From Elusimicrobiota bacterium (GTDB lineage Bacteria; Elusimicrobiota; Elusimicrobia; Elusimicrobiales; UBA9959), in contig JAHJSU010000047.1 in the NCBI GenBank assembly GCA_018829985.1, positions 1 through 32,986 on the forward strand: DNA of 32,986 nucleotides, in the 5' to 3' direction. The notes beneath the pieces are model-generated. The model had not been told where the DNA came from. It was given only the letters and a program-made list of their open reading frames with translations, and did no database searches. The position numbers were made by a program, and so were the translations under genes. Below are positions 1-9,041 of this stretch, piece after piece. Position 1 is the first letter of the stretch, and the number at the start of each line of letters is the position of its first letter.

Positions 1-2559
1 CATGTTTTGAGCGCCGGCACGGCGGAACCGGTATTCACAGCCGCCCATACTATAACCGGCTATGGTTTAGTGGTTTCAACATCCGGCAACGTCGGCATCG
101 GGACGGCGGATCCGGCGGCAAAGCTTGATGTGGCCGGGGATATTAATACCAGCACAAGTTACCAGATAAACGGCAGTACGGTGCTTGCGGTACTGCCGGG
201 AACCGGCAGTCTGGGCCTTGGTGTGAATACGGGAAGGTTTAATACGGGGAATTTCAACTCCTTTGTGGGCGGGTATGCGGGCGAATTTAACACCACAGGC
301 GGGAATAATCCTTTCATGGGCACATATGCGGGTTACAATAATACCACTGGTGCGAACAACTCCTTTGTGGGCGCTGGGGCGGCTTACTTGAACACCACGG
401 GGGGAAATAACTCCTTTGTGGGCTCTTATGCGGGCTATAATAATCAAACAGGTTCGGCCAATGCCATATTCGGCAATGAGGCGGGTTTTGGCCTGGCTAA
501 CAAATCTTTCTCAAGCTCGACGATTATGGGCTCTCGCGCGGGTTATGCCTTGGAAACCGGCAGCGATAATATCCTGCTCGGTTTCCAGGCAGGGGATAGT
601 TTGACTACAGGGTCAAGGAACATAATCATCGGTTATGACCAGGATGCCCCGGAGGCGATAACACTATATCACCTCAACATCGGCGGGGTGCTGTTCGGCG
701 ACCTGGCGGCCAGAACAATCGGCATCTCCACCCGCACTCCGCAGGCGGCTTTGGACATCGTGTCCACCGGCGCTACTATTAACGATTACGCCCAGATCTG
801 GCGCGACTCTGCCGGTTTTACGGTGGCTTCAATGACCGCCACCGGCAGGCTTTACGGCGACGGTTCCGGGCTGACCGGCGTAATCGCATCCGACTCTTCA
901 AAGCTGCCGCTTTCCGGCGGCGTTCTGACCGGTTCCCTTGAGGTGGGGAGCAACTCCACCATGACAGTTACCGGCAACGCCTTCTCGGTTGGAGCCTCCA
1001 CCTTTGTGGTAACGCAAGGGCGCGTGGGAATAAACTGGATGACCCCGGACTATCCCCTGTACGTTAACGCTTCCGCGGGGGAAGCATATATTGCCCAATT
1101 AGGACTGAATGGTATTGTCATTTCCTCGGGCGGCGCCATACAAACCACCGGGCTCGGGCACGGCATGGTAATCGGCAACGCCCGTGGTACAGGCGCGGTG
1201 GACTTGCAGACTATGCGGAACGATCCCATAAACGTAGCTTCCGGGGATTATTCCGTAATAGGCGGGGGTATAAGCAACAGCGCGAGCGGCCTGTATTCAG
1301 TCGCGCCCGGCGGCATATCTAATACTGCCTCAGGCGATTACTCATTTGCCGCGGGCAACACTTCTTTTTCCGCCATGCCCGGCGCGTTCACCTGGGCGGA
1401 CTCGGAAGGCGCGCCGCTGTTAAACAGCATCACCGACCAGGTAATGTTTAAGGCCCGCGGCGGATTCTGGGTCTCCACCAGCACGGTTTACAGTAACCCC
1501 GGATTGTTCGTTGACCCCCAGAACAGAGTGGGTATCGGCACGGCGGCGCCGGGAGCGAAGCTTGATGTGACCGGGGATATTAATACCAGCACGAGATACC
1601 AGATAGCCGGTTCAACTGTGCTTGCGGTATTGCCGGGGATTGGAAGCCTTGGAGTTGGTGTTGACGCCGGCAGGATGAATACGGGGAGTTATAATTCTTT
1701 TATGGGCTACCAGGCGGGCTATTTCAACACCACGGGAGGGTACAACTCCTTTGTGGGCTCTCTGGCGGGCTATTCCAACACCACGGGATGGAACAACTCC
1801 TTTTTGGGTAATCAGGCGGGCTATCGCAACACCACGGGATGGAACAACTCCTTTGTGGGCTATGATGCGGGCGTTTATAATCAAACAGGTTCCGCTAATT
1901 CTGTATTCGGCTATGCTGCGGGCGGTTTCGGTGCGGCGGCGGTTAATTCCTTCTCAAGCTCAACCATTATGGGTTCCGAGGCCGGATATATGCTTACTAC
2001 CGGCTCTGCCGACAATATCTTCCTGGGCTGGCGGGCGGGGTACAGCGTGACAAGCGGTACCGGCAATATAATAATCGGCTACAACAAGGACGCGCCGACT
2101 CCGACCACTAATAATTTCCTTAACATCGGCGGCGTAATTTACGGCGACTTGTCAACCGGCTATGTCGGCATCGGGACGGCGGCGCCGTCGGCCATGCTGG
2201 ACGTCAATGGGACGGTGAAACTGAGCCGGTATCTGGTTGAGAGCAGGGACGGCGGAGGGAACCTGACCACCTCCGATTTCGGCAAAACCCTTACGGTAAA
2301 CAGCGGCGTGGCGGAGACCTTGTTTCTGCCGGCCGTAGCCGCAACCGATATAGGCGCGCAGTTCACCATAGTCAAACTGGGAACCGGACAGGTGACCATA
2401 ATAGCGGCGGCCGGAACTTATATAGCCGACTCCGGCGTCGGCGGGACTATTTACAATGATTCAACCCTGGAATCTTACGCCTGTATAACCTTGCGGCTGG
2501 CCTCCGCCACAAAGTGGGTGATAACAGGGGGGGACGGGAACTGGATGACTACCAATTAA
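1..2559 (+). CDS. Secreted/surface repeat protein with two copies of a VGIGTxxPxAKLDVxGDINTS module and 17-aa NTTGxNNSFxGxxAGY repeats; 5' end lies outside the window
   Basis: Frame is open from base 1 (cat gtt ttg agc...), so the TTG start at 7 is probably not the true start; repeats visible in the translation. Confidence 0.85.
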   Translation, partial: HVLSAGTAEPVFTAAHTITGYGLVVSTSGNVGIGTADPAAKLDVAGDINTSTSYQINGSTVLAVLPGTGSLGLGVNTGRFNTGNFNSFVGGYAGEFNTTGGNNPFMGTYAGYNNTTGANNSFVGAGAAYLNTTGGNNSFVGSYAGYNNQTGSANAIFGNEAGFGLANKSFSSSTIMGSRAGYALETGSDNILLGFQAGDSLTTGSRNIIIGYDQDAPEAITLYHLNIGGVLFGDLAARTIGISTRTPQAALDIVSTGATINDYAQIWRDSAGFTVASMTATGRLYGDGSGLTGVIASDSSKLPLSGGVLTGSLEVGSNSTMTVTGNAFSVGASTFVVTQGRVGINWMTPDYPLYVNASAGEAYIAQLGLNGIVISSGGAIQTTGLGHGMVIGNARGTGAVDLQTMRNDPINVASGDYSVIGGGISNSASGLYSVAPGGISNTASGDYSFAAGNTSFSAMPGAFTWADSEGAPLLNSITDQVMFKARGGFWVSTSTVYSNPGLFVDPQNRVGIGTAAPGAKLDVTGDINTSTRYQIAGSTVLAVLPGIGSLGVGVDAGRMNTGSYNSFMGYQAGYFNTTGGYNSFVGSLAGYSNTTGWNNSFLGNQAGYRNTTGWNNSFVGYDAGVYNQTGSANSVFGYAAGGFGAAAVNSFSSSTIMGSEAGYMLTTGSADNIFLGWRAGYSVTSGTGNIIIGYNKDAPTPTTNNFLNIGGVIYGDLSTGYVGIGTAAPSAMLDVNGTVKLSRYLVESRDGGGNLTTSDFGKTLTVNSGVAETLFLPAVAATDIGAQFTIVKLGTGQVTIIAAAGTYIADSGVGGTIYNDSTLESYACITLRLASATKWVITGGDGNWMTTN
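229..448 (+). repeat. Tandem coding repeat array 1 (about 51-nt units)
   Basis: NTTGGNNPFMGTYAGYN / NTTGANNSFVGAGAAYL / NTTGGNNSFVGSYAGYN. Confidence 0.85.
1675..1890 (+). repeat. Tandem coding repeat array 2 (51-nt units)
   Basis: NTTGGYNSFVGSLAGYS / NTTGWNNSFLGNQAGYR / NTTGWNNSFVGYDAGVY. Confidence 0.88.
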
Positions 2560-2572
2560 GGATGGTCTGACA

Positions 2573-3202
2573 ATGGCAAAAATAAATAAAACCGCGATAC
2601 TTTCAGTGATTCTGCTGGCCGGTGCCGCGGGATTTTCCCGGGGGGCCGATGTTTCCATGCACGCTCTTGGAAGAAAGAGCGGCCTGCCCGACACCGGGCA
2701 GACGCTCTGCTACGACGGAACCGGGATAGTAATAGTCTGCCCCGCTTCCGGTGGAGCCCTTGCCCAGGACGGGTCATATACGTCAAATGCCTCTTCGCCC
2801 AGCTATACGCTCAACGGCATATCTCCCAACCAGACCACAACCGACAACAGAACAGGACTTATGTGGGCGACTGACGGCCTCGGCGCGGGGTGTATGAATG
2901 GAGGTGTTGATGTTTCCACAATGGCCCTGGCATACTGCGAAGGCTTGACTTTTGCCGGTTACACGGATTGGCGTCTGCCCAATGTAAGGGAACTTATGAG
3001 CATAGTGGATTACGGGATCTCCAATCCGGCCATAAATGCGACATATTTCCCGAATACACAGACCGCAAATTATTACTGGTCGTCCACCACCGCTTTGTCG
3101 GATACCAGCTATGCGTGGGGCGTGTACTTCAATTATGGCGGCATATACAGCAACGGTAAGAACGTCAACAACTCCGTCCGTTGCGTCCGCGCAGGCCCGT
3201 GA
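2573..3202 (+). CDS. DUF1566 (Lcl C-terminal-like) domain protein with signal peptide
   Basis: DNRTGLMWA..., YTDWRLPNVRELMSIVDY, YYWSSTT, VRCVRAGP motifs; N-terminal hydrophobic segment; 13 nt after previous stop. Confidence 0.85.
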   Translation: MAKINKTAILSVILLAGAAGFSRGADVSMHALGRKSGLPDTGQTLCYDGTGIVIVCPASGGALAQDGSYTSNASSPSYTLNGISPNQTTTDNRTGLMWATDGLGAGCMNGGVDVSTMALAYCEGLTFAGYTDWRLPNVRELMSIVDYGISNPAINATYFPNTQTANYYWSSTTALSDTSYAWGVYFNYGGIYSNGKNVNNSVRCVRAGP

Positions 3203-3339
3203 GAGGGGGGAAAAGGTACTGCTGCCTTTTGCCCTTGACGCGGCGGATTAGAAGGCGGAGTCGGGCGTAAGTCATCGGTTATCAGTAACCAGGAAACGGT
3301 GGAGAGGCTGGATTCATTAGTGACAATTATGGCATCGGT

Positions 3340-3380
3340 TTGTTGTAATTATACTTTTTGGTATAATACCATAAAGTATA
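3340..3380 (+). promoter_or_regulatory. Sigma70-like promoter (TTGTTG - 16 bp - TATAAT) overlapped by a 14+14 bp inverted repeat
   Basis: TTGTTG 3340-3345, TATAAT 3362-3367; TATACTTTTTGGTA(3350-3363) TAA TACCATAAAGTATA(3367-3380), one arm mismatch. Confidence 0.6.
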
Positions 3381-3407
3381 AATTGGTCCGGGCGGGGAGG
3401 TTCAGGC

Positions 3408-4547
3408 ATGCTTAACCCTTTCTATTACGGACAAGTAGCTATAGGCGCTGATTTTACCGACAGGACAACGGAGCTTAAGGAGCTTGTGGGCGAACTTGAC
3501 AGCGGCGCAAGGGTGTTTCTTATATCTCCAAGACGGTATGGCAAAACTTCGCTGGCGTTTAACGCGCTGGCCGCGCTTAAAGAGCGCGGCATTATAACCG
3601 CTTATATGGATATGTATGATGTTTCCACTGTTGAGCAGTTCGCGGCGCACTACGCCAGAGCCATCGCCAGGGCGGCGGAGACAAAAACCGAAAGCATCGT
3701 CGGTTTTATCAGGGAGGTTATCCCCTCGCTGCGGCCGAACATCACGATAAGCGCCGAAGGAGAAATATCGGTGGGCATAGAAGCGGCTCCTAAGAAGCCG
3801 GAGCTTTCCCTTCTTATCAAGGAGCTCCTGGAAATTCCGCAAAAAACCGCTGAGAGGAAAAAAAAGAAATTTGCCGTGTTCTTTGATGAATTTCAGGAAA
3901 TAAGGAACGTGGGAGGGGAAGCCCTTGAAAAGGCTATGAGATCCGTTTTCCAGCGCCAGAAAGACGTAGGCTACCTGTTTGCCGGCTCAAAGCAGCATAT
4001 CATGTCCGATATGGTCTTAAATAAAAACAAGCCTTTTTATAAAATGGGAAAAGTTCTTTTCCTGGGCAAAATCCCGTCGGGCGAACTCAGTTCTTTCATT
4101 TCCGGCAAGTTCGGGGCTTCGGGTAAAACCATGGACGCCGGAACAGAGGACGAGATAATAAAGGTTTCGCGGGCGATTCCGTATTATACGCTTCATTTAT
4201 GCCACGAAATCTGGAACGGCTGCGCGGACAAGAAAAGCGTGCCGCGCTCCGCCGTTGCCGAAGCTGTTGACAGGCTTGTGCAGGGGCTGTCTCCGATGTT
4301 TATTTCAATGTGGGATTCGCTGGCGCTTTCACAGCGGAAACTGCTGCAGGCGATGGCCGCGTCCGGCGCAACCGACTTGTTCTCAATGGGGTTTATCAAT
4401 TCCTACCGCCTGGGGTCGGCATCCTCCGTGCAGAAATCGGAGGCTCTTTTGACGGCTAAAGGCCTGCTTGAGAAGGAAGACGGTGTTATGATGTTTTCGG
4501 ATATCTGGTTCCGCGAGTGGATTAAAAAGAAGTATTTGGGAAGATAA
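3408..4547 (+). CDS. AAA family ATPase of the archaeal-type ATPase/STAND-like group
   Basis: Walker A-like SPRRYGKTSLAFNAL, Walker B-like FAVFFDEFQE, N-terminal DRTTELKEL. Confidence 0.85.
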   Translation: MLNPFYYGQVAIGADFTDRTTELKELVGELDSGARVFLISPRRYGKTSLAFNALAALKERGIITAYMDMYDVSTVEQFAAHYARAIARAAETKTESIVGFIREVIPSLRPNITISAEGEISVGIEAAPKKPELSLLIKELLEIPQKTAERKKKKFAVFFDEFQEIRNVGGEALEKAMRSVFQRQKDVGYLFAGSKQHIMSDMVLNKNKPFYKMGKVLFLGKIPSGELSSFISGKFGASGKTMDAGTEDEIIKVSRAIPYYTLHLCHEIWNGCADKKSVPRSAVAEAVDRLVQGLSPMFISMWDSLALSQRKLLQAMAASGATDLFSMGFINSYRLGSASSVQKSEALLTAKGLLEKEDGVMMFSDIWFREWIKKKYLGR

Positions 4548-4548
4548 T

Positions 4549-4661
4549 GTAACTATTCAGGTCTGTCGTCGTAGTGGCAGAGTTTACTCTGCCCAAAAAG
4601 GCAAAGCAAGCTTTGCTACTACAAAAAATACGTTAAAAATACGGAGAACCTGAGTAGTTAC
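4549..4661. mobile_element. MITE-like element A (113 bp), TIRs GTAACTATTCAGG/CCTGAGTAGTTAC, two internal perfect hairpins
   Basis: Exact 8-bp direct repeat AAGATAAT on both sides (4541-4548, 4662-4669); near-identical inverted copy at 12594-12710. Confidence 0.88.
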
Positions 4662-4782
4662 AAGATAATAAGGAACAATGGAAAATAGACAGTGCCCTAT
4701 TTTATTGACAAACAGTCAGGGTTGACGGGGATTTATTTTTTTGTTTCCAGGAGGGTTATGCGGGTTTCGTGGGCGGCGAGCT

Positions 4783-4811
4783 AAAATGGGGCCAGGTCTT
4801 TACTTTTGACA
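4783..4811 (-). repeat. Possible scar or end of a REP-associated (Y1) transposase element
   Basis: aaaatggggccaggtctttacttttgaca resembles the GTCAAAAGT..AGACCTGGCCCC motif I associate with such elements; no transposase here. Confidence 0.3.
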
Positions 4812-4922
4812 GGGGTGGTAAGGAGGTAAGGAAGATTTTATTCTGAATGTGGGGGGGAAATATCCTTCCCTGCGAAGTTAAGGGAAAGTGGCAGCGAAGA
4901 AGTTGTTTGGAGCGGTAAAATT

Positions 4923-5423
4923 ATGGAGAAAACATTGGCGGTAATAAATTACCTGAAGGAACAAGGCATAATACGCGATTTTGCCGTATGCAGGGGAATG
5001 GCGGCCATGTTTTACATGGAGCCGGTGCTTACGTACGATTTGGATGTCTTTTGCGTTTTTGGGGAGGAACCAAAAAGGCTTGATATATTGTCGCCGCTTT
5101 ATAAATGGGCGAACCGCGCCGGCTATAAAACATTCAAGGAACATTTAATGATAGAAGGTCTGCCGGTGCAATTTATTCCGGTTTACAACGATTTGATAAG
5201 AGAATCGGTTGAAACCGCTGTTAAAAAAAAAGTCGGCCTGGTGAAAACACGGGTTGTGGCGCCGGAGTATCTGGTCGCTATTATGCTGCAAACCTACAGG
5301 AAAAAGGACCTGATAAATGCGGGGAAAATGATGAATGAGGCAAAGCTCAATACGCGGTTATTGTCGGGAATTCTCAAAAAACACGGATTGCAGGCAAAAT
5401 TTAACGCTATTAGGGGCTTATGA
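4923..5423 (+). CDS. Nucleotidyltransferase-like protein (AbiEii/MNT-like)
   Basis: CRGMAAMFYMEPVLTYDLDVF resembles GGxAxxxYG..R.T.DLDVF; ggagcgg upstream. Confidence 0.6.
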   Translation: MEKTLAVINYLKEQGIIRDFAVCRGMAAMFYMEPVLTYDLDVFCVFGEEPKRLDILSPLYKWANRAGYKTFKEHLMIEGLPVQFIPVYNDLIRESVETAVKKKVGLVKTRVVAPEYLVAIMLQTYRKKDLINAGKMMNEAKLNTRLLSGILKKHGLQAKFNAIRGL

Positions 5424-5662
5424 AGAACGCTAATTACAGCGATATGCGGCGGATTTTTGCCGGAAAGAAGGAATTTCACAAAGCCGTCGCGAATCTGCCG
5501 ATCAAAGAAAAACTGAGGATAGTAGCGGCTTTGCAACGGATAGACTATTCCATAAAACCGGAGAAATGGAAAAGACTCATGATGTGGCCAAGTGTTAATG
5601 GCCAGGCATCAGTAACCAGTTTCCAGCGGCCCAAGTCACCAGTTGGAGAAGGTCACCAGTGA
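5420..5662 (+). CDS. Small partner protein of the nucleotidyltransferase; C-terminus appears replaced by repeat sequence
   Basis: ATGA overlap with upstream CDS; last ~20 residues encoded by CCAGT-rich low-complexity DNA. Confidence 0.55.
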   Translation: MKNANYSDMRRIFAGKKEFHKAVANLPIKEKLRIVAALQRIDYSIKPEKWKRLMMWPSVNGQASVTSFQRPKSPVGEGHQ

Positions 5663-5725
5663 CCAGGGCAATAGTGACCGGTAACCAGTAACCAGTGGCC
5701 AGTTATCGGTAACCAGTGGCACAGA
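5590..5725. repeat. Degenerate GTAACCAGT/GTGACCAGT tandem repeat
   Basis: gtaaccagt, gtcaccagt, gtgaccagg, gtaaccagtaaccagtggccagt repeatedly. Confidence 0.75.
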
Positions 5726-5761
5726 GAGGAGAAATAAACGGTAAGGTAAATTGAGAAAATC

Positions 5762-5882
5762 CGCTCGCTAACACAGCGAGCGCCCGCTGAATTAGCGGGC
5801 GAATCCCCCTTTCAAAAAGGGGGAAAAGGGAAAACAGGCTTAACTTCACACTTTAGTCATTGTCTAAAGTGTAAAGTTAAGC
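5762..5882. repeat. Run of four consecutive hairpins
   Basis: cgctcgct/agcgagcg (5762-5782), cgcccgct/agcgggcg (5781-5801), tcccccttt/aaaggggga (5804-5824), gcttaacttcacactttag/ctaaagtgtaaagttaagc (5838-5882). Confidence 0.8.
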
Positions 5883-5894
5883 GCGGAAATAGCT

Positions 5895-8800
5895 ATGAAA
5901 GCGAAAAAAAGCGACTTTTTACCAGGCCTCCTTGCTTCCTTGCTTCTTTCCCTCCCGCCTTTATTCGCCGCCGGGAGCAAGACCGCGGGCAATATTTCCA
6001 TTGTGGACGATATCATCGGCGCTCCGGCGGGTTCCGTGGACGCGACGGGCGGGATATATTCGGCACAGGGGTTTATCGGGGCGGTGGACAGCGGACAGCA
6101 TTCAAATTCCCCCGCGCTTATTGAAGCGGGATTTTATTCAATGCTCGTCTCTTCGCCTTCTTTCTTTGACTATAATTCGGCCTCCTCGGGCTCGGTGAAC
6201 ACCCAATGGGCGGCCGCCAATCCCGCGGGCACGCTTTACCAGTCGTTCACTTCTACGGCGAACATAGAGGCGTATTTCCAGCTTCTGGGAACCACGGAAT
6301 ATCAACAATTAGTCGGGGGACTCGCGCCGAACACCAGCTACTACAATTTTTTAATGGCGAATTACATGGAGAGCGACTACGCGCCGTATGTTTCGACCGT
6401 CGCCGTCACTTTAAGCGCGCCCCTGTCCGCCGGCGCTTTTGTGTTAAAGGACGTGGGTCCCGGCCCGGTGGAGCTGGCTTTCACGTCGGAAAACCCGGGG
6501 CCGTCCCGGCTGGCCGCATGGGCAGCGTCAGCGCAAAGCCTCCCCGCTCCAAGCTACGGGCTTGCCTCCTCCGTTTACGGCAGCTACATATATATAAGCG
6601 GGGGAAACGACGGCGTTAAATTCAGCAGCGCGGTATATTCGGCCAGCCTGAACCCGGACGGGAGCCTTGATTCCTGGGGCGCGGCCGGCTATATGCCGGC
6701 GGCAAGGTACGGCCACCGGATGTTCGCGGCCAAAGGGCGGCTTTATATCCTCGGCGGCTTTAACGCCGGAAGCGCGCAGAATACGGTATGGTCCGCACCC
6801 GTCTCTTCGTCGGGCGCGCTGGGCGCGTGGGCGCAGGAAACCAGCCTGCCGGTTACGCTTTACTTCCATGCCGCGGCCTATTACATGGACAATGTCTATG
6901 TGTCGGGCGGCTATTCCTCTTCCGTCAGCGCGGCGGTTTACAAGGCGGGCCTGGGCGAGGACGGGACTTTGGGCGCCTGGTCGCCGTCGGTAAATCCGAT
7001 GCCCGGGGTCAGATACGCCCATACCATGAACGAGTTTAACGGCATTCTGTATGCGGTCGGCGGTAATGACGGTTCGGGGCCCAAAAATAACGTATGGAGC
7101 GCCTTAATAAAGAGCGACGGCACGATAGACCCCTGGTCCGCGCAAGCGGCAATGCCTGCGGTAAGGTTCGCGCATAAGGCCGTGTTCATAGGCGATAAAC
7201 TGGTGGCGCTGGGCGGTGATAACGGGACCGGGCCTCAGAATATGGTATGGCAGGCCAGCGTTGGGGCGAACGGCGGCATTTACGCCTGGACCCCGGCCGC
7301 GCCGCTGCCGGAGCTGAGCCGGTTCCACGCCGCTGAGACGGTGGACGAAAAGATCTACATCCTGGGCGGCTATAACGGTTCCGCTGCCGTCGCAAATTTC
7401 TGCTCGGCGGCTTTTACAGGCACGCAGTACCAGGTGCAGGCTTCCACGGACGCCGGGTTCGCCTCGGTAAACGAGCAGTCCGCCTGGTCCTCCGATACTA
7501 AATGGAAATTCCGCGCGCTCGCGCCAAATACCGCTTATTATTTCAGGGCGAAGGCCAGGAACTGGTCCCTGACGGAAACGGCTTTTTCAGCGGCTATAGA
7601 CACCGTCACTTACGCCGTCCCGCCGGCCGCCGCGGCCTGGAGCGATGTTTACATCTCAAGCGGCACGGCCGACTGGCAGGCCGGGGAGAATTTGCCGGGA
7701 ACGCTTTACCAGTGCGACATTTCAAGCTATGCCGATTATACACCGGTAAGTTTTTCTTCCGCGACCTTAAACCTCTCAGCGGCTTGGAGCGGTCTTCTGC
7801 CGGGCACGACCTACTACGCGCGCGTGAAGGCCTTCAACTCCTGCGGCGTTCCCACCAGGTTTGCGGAACTGCCCTTGGCTAATACCCTTTTAGATCCGGC
7901 GCTGGACACGAGCAGCCCGACAATAACCGATAATCAGTCCGGCGACGACGTCTGGAGAAACGCCAATACCAGCGTCTACGACGTAGATTTTGCCGATACG
8001 GGCGGGGGGGAACTGCTTAATTTCCAGGTCCGGGCGGCCACGGCTCCCGGCGGAGCGGGCCTGGTCGCCGACTGGATAGATGTTTCCACCGCCCTGGCCG
8101 GGACGGCCTACTCGGACGACTGGGCCCTGCCGCAGAGCGTGTGGGACGCCCTGCAGGAAGGTCCCACTAACTTTATTTCCGTCAGGGTCTTCGACACGGT
8201 CGCCAATTCAAGCGAGGCTGTTGACGCTTTTTATGTCTTAAAGGACACCACTCTGCCTAATGTCGAGCTTGATTATACCGCGCCCGGCGACTGGGTATCC
8301 GAGGACCCGGGACCCGTTTCCACCGCCACGTTCAGCGACTATACCTCAAAGCTCGCGCAGGCGCGGTACAGCGTAAGCACCAATAAACTTTCAGGCAACG
8401 CGAACGTGATAGGCTGGACCGATATAGGCGACCCCGCCGCAAGCGCTGTGTATGCCACAACCTGGAGCTATAACTTCGGGCTGCTCGCCAACGGCGTCTC
8501 CAACTATTTCAGCCTGAAGGCCCGCGACGCGGCCGGCAACGAGAAGATACTGTACGACGCTTTTGTGATAAAGAAGAGCATGCTCGGCCCCGTGGTGATC
8601 ATCACCTCCCCGGCCGACGTTTACCTTTCCACCATTACGCTGATAGCCGGCAGCGCGATCGAGACGGCTTCGCATCCCGTAATAGGCACGGAGATATCCG
8701 TACTGGATGACGATGCAGCCCGGTACTGGAACGGCGCGGATTTTACGGCTCCGACAAGGGTGTGGCATGCGGCGTCGGGGACGCAAGCCTGGAGCCTTGC

Positions 8801-9041
8801 TGTAAACCTGCCGCTTATAAACGGCCGTCTCTACGAAATAGTGGCGCGCTCGTCGGACACCATAGGTTATTCTTCCGCTTATTCCACGGCGGCGTTCACT
8901 TATGACACCGGAGCGCCATCCGCCGGTGTGACGGCGCCCGCGGACGGGTCAAGCGCGTATTCGCCGACTTCCATAAGCGGAACCGCCGCGGACGGTGTTG
9001 CGGGCGTGAATGCGGTTGAGCTACGCTTGAGGCGGGCTTAA
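5895..9041 (+). CDS. N-terminal part of giant surface protein with Kelch-like and FN3-like repeats; ends at an in-frame TAA
   Basis: Signal peptide; repeated YxxGGxNxxxxxNxVWxAxxxxxGxxxxW blades; same frame continues after the stop. Confidence 0.85.
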   Translation: MKAKKSDFLPGLLASLLLSLPPLFAAGSKTAGNISIVDDIIGAPAGSVDATGGIYSAQGFIGAVDSGQHSNSPALIEAGFYSMLVSSPSFFDYNSASSGSVNTQWAAANPAGTLYQSFTSTANIEAYFQLLGTTEYQQLVGGLAPNTSYYNFLMANYMESDYAPYVSTVAVTLSAPLSAGAFVLKDVGPGPVELAFTSENPGPSRLAAWAASAQSLPAPSYGLASSVYGSYIYISGGNDGVKFSSAVYSASLNPDGSLDSWGAAGYMPAARYGHRMFAAKGRLYILGGFNAGSAQNTVWSAPVSSSGALGAWAQETSLPVTLYFHAAAYYMDNVYVSGGYSSSVSAAVYKAGLGEDGTLGAWSPSVNPMPGVRYAHTMNEFNGILYAVGGNDGSGPKNNVWSALIKSDGTIDPWSAQAAMPAVRFAHKAVFIGDKLVALGGDNGTGPQNMVWQASVGANGGIYAWTPAAPLPELSRFHAAETVDEKIYILGGYNGSAAVANFCSAAFTGTQYQVQASTDAGFASVNEQSAWSSDTKWKFRALAPNTAYYFRAKARNWSLTETAFSAAIDTVTYAVPPAAAAWSDVYISSGTADWQAGENLPGTLYQCDISSYADYTPVSFSSATLNLSAAWSGLLPGTTYYARVKAFNSCGVPTRFAELPLANTLLDPALDTSSPTITDNQSGDDVWRNANTSVYDVDFADTGGGELLNFQVRAATAPGGAGLVADWIDVSTALAGTAYSDDWALPQSVWDALQEGPTNFISVRVFDTVANSSEAVDAFYVLKDTTLPNVELDYTAPGDWVSEDPGPVSTATFSDYTSKLAQARYSVSTNKLSGNANVIGWTDIGDPAASAVYATTWSYNFGLLANGVSNYFSLKARDAAGNEKILYDAFVIKKSMLGPVVIITSPADVYLSTITLIAGSAIETASHPVIGTEISVLDDDAARYWNGADFTAPTRVWHAASGTQAWSLAVNLPLINGRLYEIVARSSDTIGYSSAYSTAAFTYDTGAPSAGVTAPADGSSAYSPTSISGTAADGVAGVNAVELRLRRA

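Noticed and set aside
76-447. Long antisense ORFs (for example 76..447 -, 1612..1884 -, 11426..12199 -, 23450..24592 -)
   Set aside because: They lie opposite well-supported CDS and have low-complexity or family-free translations; GC-rich coding DNA readily creates such mirror ORFs.
1-2559. Phage tail fibre
   Set aside because: VGIGT.P..KLDV modules resemble tail-fibre-like proteins, but I see no chaperone-of-endosialidase C-terminus and no phage genes nearby.
4549-4661. Rho-independent terminator at element A
   Set aside because: Hairpins are present but no T-run follows; the mobile-element explanation with target duplication is stronger.
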